Made by a program: the position numbers and the translations under genes. The notes beneath the pieces are model-generated. The model was not told the DNA's origin, ran no database searches, and saw only the letters and a list, made by a program, of their open reading frames with translations. 64,000 nucleotides of DNA from Citrus sinensis (Eukaryota; Streptophyta; Magnoliopsida; Sapindales; Rutaceae): positions 23,169,501 to 23,233,500 of the forward strand of contig NC_068556.1 of assembly GCF_022201045.2 (NCBI RefSeq), given 5' to 3'. Within the stretch, counting starts at the first letter, position 1. Each line of letters begins with the position of its first letter. Shown here piece by piece: positions 23,301 to 34,686 of this stretch.

Positions 23301-26300
23301 TGCAACGGATACACAAAGAAGGAAACATTAATATTTTGCACATATTAAAGCTTTCTCTTCAACAACTGCAATCCGATTACCAACTTTTGGCAGCAAATTT
23401 GTTGCTTCAGTTAGACACACTGGTAAGTTTCTTGATTATGGTAGCCTATAATATCCCACAGGTTACTTCATTAAAAGCTTAATTTGAAATGTGTATATAA
23501 ACTGAATAAAACTACATACCAAATACTAGAGAATGCTTCAACTGACATAAAATAGGCAATGACTATATGCAGGAAAATACAACTGGTAAAAGTGTGTTCA
23601 CAGAAGAGGCAATGCAGGTAATCCTCAAAGCAGTAGCATCTGAAGAAAGCTCGACGATGCAGCTATTATCTTCATTCATTCTATCAAACATTGGTGGAAC
23701 ATTTTCTTGGACAGGAGAGCCATACACAGTAGCTTGGCTTGTGAAGAAGGCCGGTTTAAACTCATCGTGGCTACAGAACATGATAAGAAACTTTGACTGG
23801 TTGGATCAAAGCCTGCAGGTAAGATGCTAAAAGAAACTAATGTTAGCATTGATTTATCGTTTACATGTGATTGTAGAATGAAGACATTCATTTTGTAGGA
23901 TAGAGGAGTAGACTCATGGAGCAGCAAGATTGCAAAGAGCATTATTGAAATTGGGAAGCCCATCTATTATGCTCTCGAGAAGGGACTGAAGAGTAAGACA
24001 AAGAGTGTGTGTCGGGACTCTCTCACCACAATTGCATGGCTTAGTTTTGAAGTTTCAAAAAGTCCAAATAGTGTAAGACATTCTGCATGCCAAATCTTAC
24101 TCGATGGAGTTGAACAATTTTTGCATCCTGGATTGGAGCTTGAAGAAAGACTCTTAGCTTGTCTGTGCATCTACAACTATGCTTCTGGCAAAGGTAATGC
24201 CATTACTGTGAAAGAATTGTTACACAATCACAAGTAACATAATAGCTAAGCGTGCTATCTGATTAAGCCATATTCTGATGCATTTTCTTGGTGTAGGAAT
24301 GCAAAAGCTTATTCGTTCATCAGAAGGAGTGCGAGAATCACTGCGACGCCTTTCGAATGTAACCTGGATGGCGGAGGAATTACATAAAGCAGCTGACTAT
24401 TACCTGCCCAACATATCGGTTAGTACAATAGAAAATTGATAATGGTGTTTAAGTTCATGTGAGAGCATACTGTGTGTATTTAAGAGCCTTAAACGTCTTG
24501 ATGTGAAATTATTACTGTGACAAAGTTCGTTCACTTTCTAAACCATATCCTTACAATGGTAAGAGCAGCGTATTTCTTGCGTCCACACTCAAATTCTGGA
24601 GGCAAGTCACAAATGCAGTGGAGCTGTGACTGCTCTGATCTACTATAAAGGACTGCTTTGCAGTGGGTTCTCTGATGGTTCAATAAAGGTATACAAATAT
24701 TCATTTAGTCACGCCACAACTTAAGCATTATTAAACAAAATTTCATCCAACATTGTTGTATTATTGGAAAAACAAAATTATGATGTGTTTGTCACTACAC
24801 AGATGTGGGACATCAAGAAGCAATCAGCCGTGCTTGTATGGGGCGTTAAGGAGCACAGAAAGGCAGTGACAAGTTTCTCTTTGTTTGAACCAGGAGAGAG
24901 TCTCTTAAGTGGGTCTGCTGATAAAACCATCGGGGTATGTAGAATGTTAGATTTTTTGTTTGTAGAAACTAATTTCTTTGGTTCACATATGTTGGCAGCA
25001 GAAGAATCTTAACCATCTGCTTTGAAATTGATCTTCCTTTTGCAGGTTTGGCAAATGGTCCAAAGGAAATTAGAGCTCATTGAAGTTATAGCAACTAAAG
25101 AGCCCATCCGAAAGTTGGACACATATGGCAAAACGATATTTGCAAGCACACAAGGCCACAGAATGAAAGTAATGTTAAGAAGCAATGATGATAACACTGG
25201 CCTGGTTCTTTGAGAATTTTGGTGAAGTAATATAACTTGAGTTGTTTCCATCTCCAGGTTATTGATTCATCCAGAACCTTGAAAGATATCTACAGAAGCA
25301 AAGGCATTAAGTCCATGAGTGTTGTTCAAGGAAAGATTTATATTGGTTGCATGGACTCAAGTATACAGGTTTGGTCTTAAACACTTGCTTTGCAGAAAAT
25401 CTAACATCAACAATTAAGACTATGTACATTACATATACTGAAGCATAAACCATTGCAGGAGTTAGCAGTGTCAAATAATGTGGAGCGAGAGATTAAAGCA
25501 CCATTTAAAAGTTGGAGGCTGCAATCTAAACCTATCAATTCACTTGTTGTGTACAAAGATTGGCTGTATAGTGCAAGTTCGAGTGTAGAAGGATCAAATA
25601 TTAAGGTATGTGAACTTTTTATGAACTATATACGAACTCTAAATGTATATACTGCATAAGAACCTCCCACTGATAAAAAGAAACATCACAGGAATGGAGA
25701 AGACACAGAAAGCCTCAAATATCAATAGCTCCTGAAAAAGGAACGACTATACAAGCAATGGCGGTAGTGGAAGACTTCATATACTTGAATTACAACTCTT
25801 CTGCAAGCTCCCTTCAGGTATTTAGGACAAATTTGTAACAGCAATGCTTCTGCTTAATTTTGGAAGCACGACAACTAAAGTGCCCAGTAAACACTTATAC
25901 TTGGCAGCTAATATTAACAATTACCCATACACTTATACTATTAACATATCAGTTCCAGTCTTCCAGACATCCACTTAATCAAAATTTTTCACCCCAAAAC
26001 TATCATTTTAAGAGTTTAAGGTGTAGAATTTGAATTGACAAGTGATGGCACTTTTTTTAACTCCGGATGTATACTGTTTAATTAGATTTGGTTGAGAGGA
26101 ACACAACAGAAAGTAGGAAGAATATCGGCAGGAAGCAAGATAACAAGTCTCCTCACTGCCAATGACATTGTCTTGTGCGGTACAGAGACAGGACTAATCA
26201 AGGTTTGTTCATTTAATTCTTCTCCCACTATAATTTAATTTATTTAATTTTGCTCTAATTCCATGATCCTGATCAACAACAGGGCTGGATCCCACTTTAG
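20385..26300 (+). CDS. CERBERUS/LIN-like armadillo-WD40 protein lacking a U-box
   Basis: Related to LIN/CERBERUS, the legume E3 ligase needed for rhizobial infection threads. I read 17 in-frame exons: 20385-21130, 21262-21334, 21440-21724, 21809-21888, 21997-23163, 23281-23422, 23573-23818, 23899-24193, 24297-24418, 24569-24688, 24803-24934, 25046-25168, 25258-25368, 25459-25605, 25692-25817, 26086-26202 and 26283-26300, giving 1349 residues. The N-terminus carries the LIN family block with LSNLYWGIDSIEAAI. A low-complexity serine-rich stretch and helical ARM-like repeats follow, and WD40-like repeats run from about residue 1053 (LLCSGFSDGSIKMWD, then LLSGSADKTIGVW). LIN has a CPI...P-type U-box before the ARM repeats; none is found here. 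It may therefore not be an E3 itself. Arabidopsis At3g06880 looks like the counterpart. The last exon is only 18 bases (GWIPL). Confidence 0.85.
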
Positions 26301-27380
26301 CAAGAAAGTGGCATATATTGTCAATGGAGTTCTGTTTAGGCAGCTATTGCCAGGATAAAAGAAGCATTGGGACGGTTATGCAAAACATCAAGGCACCAAG
26401 TGTCTTATATGTATTATATATATTGTGGAATTCAAATAGCAATGCAACTGATGAAAGACTGTTACTGTGTATGATAGTGTATAATACCATCATAGTTTTG
26501 AATCATATTTGGTCTTATTAGCATTTCAACTCGGTATTATATTCCTTATCTCTGCTTCATGAGGCATAAAAGAGCAATGAATCCATTATATGATTGTGGG
26601 AGTCGTGATGGAAATTGAAGAATAGAATTATTACTTCAAAATTGGGATATTCAGTTATGTTATTCGTAACGCAATATGAACTAACATCGCAAGCAAATTG
26701 AGCCTTTTAACATATACTATACTTCCAATTTATTATAAACCTTGCTTATATTTATTAATCTATAATTATTTACGGCGTGTTTTAGAATTTGAGATTCATT
26801 GCCACTTGGGTCATTGGTCCGGTGGTAAAACAAATTTTAAGCCTTCAATAATAATAATAATTTAATTTGTATTTGTAAATTAATGGTGACTTAGCTTCAC
26901 CCTTTGGCACCAAGATATTGGTGCAAGTTGTAAACTTTTAATATTTGAAGTATCAATATAAATAACTTATAAACAGCTAATATGAATATAAAGTGTTAGT
27001 CTTCAATATTTTGATAGAGTGATTTTTAAATAATTTTATTTAATTACTCAAGTTATAAATTTTGTGATGACAAGAGATAAAAAGATAATTTAGATTTTAC
27101 CCACCTCTATTTTTTTTTTAAAATTACAAAGTATTTTTTTTTTTTAAACAATTCGGTAATTTTGTCTCACTGTTTGTAAAGCGGTACCGGATCCAGACCA
27201 TCCCACACTCACTTTACTAGCTAAAGCCTATGCAAAGAAACGAAGTCGTATTATTAAAACCACAAATTCTCGCAAAACAAATTAGCGAAACAATTTGACC
27301 CGGAGGCGGTTCGCGCTCTCTCTGTCTGTCCGTCTTTCTCGCTGTATCTGTTCCAGTTTTCGTCTAAAGCCCTAGCTAGC
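26301..27380. other. Spacer and PRL1 promoter
   Basis: Contains the 3' untranslated region of the LIN-like gene, AT-rich spacer, and from about 27180 a GC-richer PRL1 promoter and 5' leader. The leader carries a GAA microsatellite at about 27397-27413 just before the start codon. Confidence 0.5.
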
Positions 27381-27418
27381 GGTTGCTAGAAGTCGAAGAA
27401 GAAGAAGAAGAAGCGAAT

Positions 27419-30400
27419 ATGCCCGGACCAGCAATGGATTTAGAGCCGGTAGAGCCACAATCACTAAAGAAGCTAAGTCTCAAATCCCAAAAGCGAGCTC
27501 TCGATCTCTTTAGCCCTACTCACGGCCGCTTACCTCCTCCCGATCCTGAAAGGTCACCACCGTTCTGTTCTATACCCTAAATTTTTCTTCTTTGCTGTCA
27601 TTCTTTTACATTTCCCGTTTTCGTTTTCCTAAAACGCAGTTCAAACTTACCGTTTTTCTTTTTTGTTCATGCAGTAAAAAAATTCGCATAAGCCATAAGG
27701 TTAGTCTAATTTATATATTGGTTGTGCTTATATAATGAGAAATTTGAGTATAGTTTTCAAATATTTAGTTCGTTTTCCTTTTTTGCTTGTTCCGGTAATT
27801 TTTTTGGCAATGTGATTGTATTGTGGCTTATGTATTGGATTTTGACTGAATTTATAGCTAAATCTTGAGTATGGAGGTATTAAAAGTACCAATGAACCTA
27901 GGCGTCAAGTTAATTCGACTACAATAGCTCATCGGAATCAACCATCTGGATCTTCAGATGTCCTTGCTCTTCCAGGTTTTGTTAATATGAAATTGATGCT
28001 TCAGAATTTAGAGTTGTTAATTCTGCGTTTTTTAGTGTGATAAAGAAATGTTATCTATTATGATTTCAATGTGCCTTGAATCCTTGCTTAGAATATTGCA
28101 CTTACTATGTTTTAGGGCCAGAAGGCTCTAGGGATGCACAGAAAGCAGGTGCTCAAAATGCTTTGGTTGTTGGTCCATCTGCGCAGCCTAAGGGACTGTG
28201 AGTATTCTCTTCTGTTTCAATGCTTTTACTTCTTAACAAAGCAGTCTCTTATGTGTGTTTATCTTATCCTGTCACTGCTGAGTATATTTGTGCCTTTGGT
28301 TTAATCAATATCATGTTTCTGGCAGAAATAATGTTGGTCCTTCAGGCAAAAGCAGTGCCATTGTATCTACTTCTGCATCATCTGAAAGGTTTTCATTTTC
28401 TCCTTTGTTGTGCTTTCTTTCATTCTGCTATAATGATATATGAGTAACTGAAACCATGCACTGCTTGACATATCTCTTACTATTTTGAGTATTGGTGCTA
28501 CCTTGGATAATCGGGCCATTCTCAACTTTAAACATACTTTCTTTTCTTTCTTCTTTTCCATAGGAATCTTTCAACTTCTGCAATAATGGAACGAATCCCG
28601 AGCAAGTGGCCACGTCCTGAATGGCATGCTCCATGGAAGTGCTACAGAGTAAGACACGGTTTATTCTTTTGTTACTTTGTGCACATGCAAGTTTTTTGGT
28701 TTAATTGGTTTCTTTTCTGATGATAATCGTTGTTGTAAAACTTTAGAATGACACCTTCATCTGCACTAAAATTGAAAGGTAGTGTATGATGGTTAATGGA
28801 GCCAAATCATATTTAACTGTTTCTTTTCTGATGATAATCTTTGTTGTAAAATTTTTAGTAAAATATGCATTTATCTAGGCGTGCTCATGGAACCTTCATC
28901 TGCTTTAAATTGAAAGGTAGTGTATGATGTTTAACGGAGCCAAATCATAGTTCTTATCGAACTTCAGACCAAGGCCTAGCTCCAGTGGGTAGTGGGCAGC
29001 CTTACCAAGACTTAGGTCTCGGGTTGGAGTCTCATGTAGTGTGCGTGTGTGTTTAATGTGGGGAGGGGAAGAAAAAAGTTTTGATCGGACTTTGGCTACC
29101 TTTAAGTTTTGACTCTGAGCTTTCCATTCATATAAATTTTAGTTAGATGGTTTCCCTACACGCTTAAAAGTTCATTCAGTTATTTTTTTGTCTGCTCTAC
29201 TTATTCTATTACCAATCTGAAACTGGGAAATTTGAGCCTTATAGTTGCATGATATATTTTTTTTTGACACATTCAATTTTCTGTTTCTTTAATCCCATTC
29301 CATTATTGGAAATCTAGAAGGGCACTATTGTAATGGTGTTAACGGTCATTGAATAAATTTGATGAAGAGAAAAAATGAATATCATGTCTATTCATTTGTG
29401 GCTAAGATTTAAGGGAGAAAACATGGGATTTCATTTGTTTTTGTTTAGTATGTTCATTTTCTTATCCCTGCTAATGAATTTGGCTTATCACCTGACAGGT
29501 CTGCATAGGCGGATTTTTCATCTTTCCCTAATGGTTTTAAATTTGACACTAGCCTTTGTCTGGTTTATTTGTGTCTGGGTGTGCATGCATACATGTTCCT
29601 GTGTGTTTCTAATTTATCAATCATTTGCCAACAGACTTTATTTGATATTTGCTTAAATTGATTTTGCTTTGTAGGTCATTAGTGGCCATTTGGGATGGGT
29701 AAGATCTGTTGCATTTGATCATAGCAATACATGGTTTTGCACTGGCTCTGCAGATCGTACAATTAAGGTTTGAGCTTTAATCTTCATTTTCATGTCTGAT
29801 TTCTGAACTATTTTCCTGTTAGCTTCTATGTGTTTCTTTGGTTATGTGTTGTTTAGATATTTGGCTTGTTTGTGCTATATTTAACTTATCTCAATGTTGC
29901 GATTGCTATTTGATTTCTTTTCACTTTTCTGTTCTTTTCACACCATAAACTCTGATAATTATCATAAATCTTTTTCTAATCCTCTGTTAGTGGATAAAAA
30001 TGCGGATGAAATTCACCTGTTAAGCAGGCTTGATTTTCGTTGCATATGAGAATGGATAAATTATTGCAGCCATTCTTTTTGAAAATCAGAAAAACTGTGA
30101 ATGGTTTGAACTTGACATTGTAATAATTGCTTCATCTTAGGACATCCAGCTTGACTGTTTCCATTTATATATTTGTTTTCTTGATCAGATATGGGATGTA
30201 GCAAAAGGAACACTAAAGTTGACACTAACAGGTCATATTGAACAAGTACGAGGTTAGTTTCTGGAAATTTTTACCAGTCATAAATTGCTTTTAGCTAATA
30301 CTTTCTGAATTATGAACAAAATTCTGAGGTCATTTTTTTTCTTTCATTTGCAGGTCTTGCTGTTAGCAGCAAACATACTTATATGTTCTCTGCCGGTGAT

Positions 30401-32763
30401 GATAAACAAGTTAAATGCTGGGATCTTGAACAAAATAAGGTCAGAACTTCAAATACTCCTGTTAAATTAATTTTTTGAGCCATTTTACAAGTGATTTTAG
30501 TGTTGAAATTTTTAATCTGCTTTACAGGTTATCCGGTCTTATCATGGCCACCTAAGTGGTGTTTACTGCTTGGGTCTTCATCCCACCATTGACATATTGC
30601 TTACAGGGGGTCGTGATTCTGTTTGCCGGGTATAAATTTTATCATTGTTTTATGACATTTTTATTGTGAGTGCAGTTCGTTGCTCGCTGAATGGAGTATG
30701 TAGTTTTGCTGAATGTGGTATAGAAAAATGGTTGTAATCTTTTGATGTTATAACACTTTTTCAGGTCTGGGATATTCGTACAAAAATGCAAATCTTTGCA
30801 TTGGCTGGGCATGATAATACAGTTTGCTCAGTTTTCACTCGACCTACGGTATGAACATTTTTTGTGTTCAGGTGTTGGAAAAAATTGTCTTAGATGATTC
30901 TGGTGTTTATTTATGTATTCTCATTGCTGCTTGTTTTGTTTCGTTTCCTAGTTGGGGTTTCCTATTTGTTTGTTTGCTTAGACCCTGAGACTTGACGTTT
31001 TCAGGAGTATGCATGCACATGCTAGAGATTGTGAAGTTGCAGATTAAGTATAACTGAAACATTCTGCTTTATATAACAAATGTGATGGAAAGATTCTCAA
31101 TTATGCCATGGTTGTAGCAAAACATAGGAATGTTAATTGGTCTTTAAAGTGAAATGACTCTTTGTGGATGACATGATTGTATTGTGCCTTTCATATTCAA
31201 AGGGAGAACATAGGGTGCTCTTATTACGTAATCTAATCTATTTATGACCATTAATAATATTTTTTTAGTTAAACTATAGTGTGTTTCTTTCATTTCCAGG
31301 ATCCACAAGTTGTTACTGGCTCCCACGACTCAACCATTAAGTTTTGGGATCTTAGATATGGTAGCTACTTATTTATTCATTTTGTTATTAGTTTTCCTCT
31401 TTTTTGCATAAGAAAATTAACATTTCAAATCCTTTTTTCTTGTAGGGAAAACGATGTTAACTCTCACACACCATAAGAAATCTGTGCGAGCAATGGCTTT
31501 GCATCCTACAGAGTATGTTCTCGGACATGTTATCAGTTACCTTTATGAAGCTAGAGAGCCGTGATTGATTGTATCGTACTTAAACTACGTATGATGTCTT
31601 TAAATTTTCTTTAATATGTTCTGTTATTCCAGGGATTGCTTTGCTTCTGCATCAGCTGAAAATATTAAGAAATTCAACCTTCCAAAGGGAGAGTTTCTAC
31701 ACAACATGCTGTAAGTTCTAAGTTCTCAAACAACCTATATTTTCAATATGTACTGTAGATGAGATTTGCTTTCCTTCGCTGCATATATACTCTTGGTTTG
31801 TTCTTTTTTTAACTTTCCCTCCTTTACTTTCTCTTCTGTTTGGTACTTCTATAGTGAGATTCTGACTGATAACTGTAGTCTAAAAATTCAGAGAAGTAAA
31901 CGTTTGAGTTAATAATTTCTAGTTAGTAATCTTCTTGGCTATATACTCTGATAAATGTCTAGAACAGTGTTTGTTTTTATATTCCTTGGGAAATGTAATC
32001 CTTAAAACTTACACTCAGATTACTCATCTGTCTTAGTATTGCTTTGAGACTGTGCTTTGAGTTTATTGTTTTTAATTAATGCACTTGGAATATCATGATG
32101 ATGCATTATCCAGAGACCTCCTAATGTATGTTTATTGTATATCATAGAATTGTCTTAGTTTCTTTATCAGTTCCTAACTCTACGTTCGTTTGAGCAGCTC
32201 ACAGCAGAAAACTATCATTAACTCCATGGCTGTCAATGAGGAGGGTGTCTTAGCTACAGGAGGTTTGTACTTGCTACACTTTTGATATGCTTCTCATTTG
32301 ATTCTATAAAAGTCAGAATTCAATTGTGATGATATCAGGCCTGACGTTGTGGCATGTATGTGTATGTTCTAATTGGTTGCTTGTATGTAATTGAAGGTGA
32401 CAATGGGAGTCTGTGGTTCTGGGATTGGAAAAGTGGTCACAATTTCCAGCAAGCCCAAACAATTGTACAGCCTGGTATATACAGAACCCAATTTTATTTA
32501 TTCATTCATTTACAATTATTCTTTTTATTGCTGTAAGGCTGCTGTTGAAAATGGGGAAAATTTCTAATGTCGAATGATTATCTGTTTCAGGTTCATTGGA
32601 CAGTGAAGCGGGTATATATGCTCTCTCCTATGATGTAACTGGTTCAAGACTTGTTACATGTGAAGCTGACAAGACAATCAAAATGTGGAGAGAAGATGAA
32701 ACTGCCACCCCGGAAACTCATCCCCTCAACTTTAAGCCTCCAAAAGATATCCGGCGATTCTAG
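27419..32763 (+). CDS. PRL1: PRL1, WD40 protein of the spliceosome-associated NTC/MAC complex
   Basis: Pleiotropic regulatory locus 1, the plant form of Prp46/PLRG1. It belongs to the Prp19-CDC5 (NTC/MAC) complex that activates the spliceosome, and in Arabidopsis it also affects sugar, hormone and defence signalling. I read 17 exons: 27419-27552, 27675-27699, 27858-27975, 28116-28197, 28326-28388, 28564-28648, 29675-29767, 30189-30252, 30354-30439, 30528-30629, 30765-30848, 31300-31360, 31446-31512, 31633-31710, 32198-32262, 32397-32474 and 32591-32763. They encode 485 residues, against about 486 in Arabidopsis. The N-terminus ([15 protein letters not shown]) and the [17 protein letters not shown] linker are diagnostic. 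WD40 repeats run from about residue 170 ([13 protein letters not shown]) and include [13 protein letters not shown] and [13 protein letters not shown]. The ATG at 27419 matches the family start. Exon 2 has only 25 bases. Intron 6 is about 1 kb and holds repeats. Confidence 0.97.
28706..28950. repeat. Tandem duplication inside PRL1 intron 6
   Basis: Two direct copies of about 115-130 bases occur at about 28706-28820 and 28821-28950. Both contain TCTTTTCTGATGATAATC, TTGTTGTAAAA, CCTTCATCTGC and GGTAGTGTATGATG, ending in GAGCCAAATCATA. They are moderately diverged. Confidence 0.75.
28972..29095 (+). mobile_element. Possible tRNA-derived SINE remnant in PRL1 intron 6
   Basis: TAGCTCCAGTGGGTAG resembles a Pol III box A. 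About 30 bases later GGTTGGAGTCTC resembles box B (GGTTCGANTCC). A GTGTGTGT tract follows. The order and spacing match plant tRNA-derived SINEs, but I could not identify the family or a target duplication. It lies in the gene's sense orientation, just after the tandem duplication. Confidence 0.4.
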
Positions 32764-32849
32764 TCTCATCCTACCCATAGTCTTGCTTTGATTTTGTCAT
32801 GTATCATATTGTCTCATAGTGTTCAATAACATGTAAAATTAATTTAGCT

Positions 32850-33580
32850 ATATGATGCGGTTGGGCCACTTCAATAACAAATGATTACGTTCTTGCCCCG
32901 GTTAGGATGAGAGTTCAAAGATAAAAAGATGAAAAATCTTGCCTGCCTCGTGAAAATGGGCTGCTCTTTGAGTTGTTTTGGCTTATTAGAGATCATGTGA
33001 AAATTATTAAAATATTTGCTGCTGCCCCCGTAATCGCTTGAAAGCAGAAACTTTTATCTTAAGCATCTTTTAGTCTCTGCAGGTTCATAGTGCTTAAACT
33101 ACTAATGTTTCGAAAGCAAGCAAAAATTCTCATTGTCCATAAATCCACTGGCAATCAAACCTTTGCTTCCGAGACAATACAGCAGGTGGGTTTGCAACCG
33201 ACGCCCTAGTATTAGTGCACTCATTGGCTCTAGTCGCAGTATCATTGCCACCCTTGACGGTTGAAATATTGTGATCTTTTACCTACTTTCTCTTCCCTCC
33301 ATTTTCGCCGATTTCGGTCTTTAGTGTAGACAGTGCGGTCTTCGCAACAATTAAAGTCTATGTACGTTGAAGGTATTACCTTTGCTACCTTCTTACAGTC
33401 AGTCAATTGGGAGCTTTAAGATCTTGAGATGAAGGTGAGAATCAATTTATATAGATAAATATGAAGTAATGCTAATACATGAACACTTCCATACGGATTC
33501 AATATCTCTATCTCGTACCATTAATCATACTTTAACAAACTTTTGTCAAAAAAATGCTCATATATTATATTAGGGTAAGG
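32850..33580. other. Spacer downstream of PRL1
   Basis: PRL1 3' flank and noncoding spacer. No gene was seen. Confidence 0.5.
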
Positions 33581-33588
33581 CGTGAGAC

Positions 33589-34113
33589 TATTTGAACCCA
33601 CTAATTTCCTCTCTACACCTTTTTTTTTCAAGTTAACAATTTTATTATTAAAATACTTTTTGATGAAATTACTTAATTAATCATTTCTTTCTCTTTTCAT
33701 TCTCAATTCTTCAACTCTCATTAATGCCTTATATATTTTCTTTTAATTGCAAACTACAAAACAACAAATAATTAGTTTCGTTATAAGTTGTCATAAACTA
33801 TGAGGATCAAAATCCATCATTCAGAAATAAAAATTATCAAAATTTTCAGTTATGAAAGTTAATGAATATTAAAAAAATATCTTATATATAAAAAATATGA
33901 AATAGAGATTATGTTTACTAAGAAATGAAAAAAAAAATCCAAAAGAAAATGAAATTGAAAGTTTAGTTTGCAGAATGTAAAAGTAGAGAGTGATTATGCA
34001 ATAGTGAGGTACAGAGAGAAAGATTAGTGAAGGATAATTTTAAGATTTTAAATTTTTAATAATGAATTTATTTTTTAAAATGAGTGTAGATGCAAATTTG
34101 GTGGGTTCAAATA
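33589..34113. mobile_element. MITE with TATTTGAACCC inverted ends
   Basis: A 525-base AT-rich element. The left end reads TATTTGAACCCAC and the right end GTGGGTTCAAATA, perfect inverted repeats. Just inside, CTCTACACC on the left pairs imperfectly with GAGTGTAGATG on the right, so the inverted region is about 35-40 bases. There is no coding capacity. I found no clear target duplication, so its superfamily is open. Confidence 0.65.
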
Positions 34114-34560
34114 ACTAAAATATTTGAAAAGTTTACTAAAATAACCTGAAATCAAGGTTAATTTACAAGAACGTCCTATTAGAAGAATGTCCAATTAATT
34201 TTTCGTTTTAAAGTGTTACGACAAGTTAACTACCGCAGTCGACAAGCAAAGTTAACAATGTTTATTGCCACTGCCGAAAGTATGGGCATTATTATGCAAA
34301 AATGATTATTGGCTACAAAAACAATAAAAACAGGTGCGTGTATATATATATGTAACCAAATTTTGGACATTTAAAAAAAAAAATTCCAAGTAAATGCATG
34401 CTCACACATGAACTCCTTATAGTAAGCAAAGTGAATTCCAAAAATGCATAAAAGTTGGCACCATAAATGCAAAACCGTAAGAACAGCAACAAGCACGGCC
34501 CTATAAGAGGAATTAAGCGGCCTAATTTCATGCAGAAACACAACTACTGCTGCTGTGCCA
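34114..34560. other. Promoter region of the UDP-glucuronate decarboxylase gene
   Basis: Noncoding DNA leading into the 5' leader, which has a CT microsatellite near 34572-34587. No specific element can be supported. Confidence 0.4.
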
Positions 34561-34686
34561 ATCAAGCAAAATTCTCTCTCTCTCTCTACATCCATCAGAG
34601 TTATTACAGACGTTAACAACTCTTTGGCTTTCAAGTTTTTCTCGAGAAAATCTAGAACTATAAGCATTCTGCTCGGAAAACAAAAG

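Noticed and set aside
20385-32763. LIN-like and PRL1 as a duplicated WD40 pair
   Set aside because: Their WD40 parts are from unrelated families and their other domains differ; adjacency looks like coincidence.
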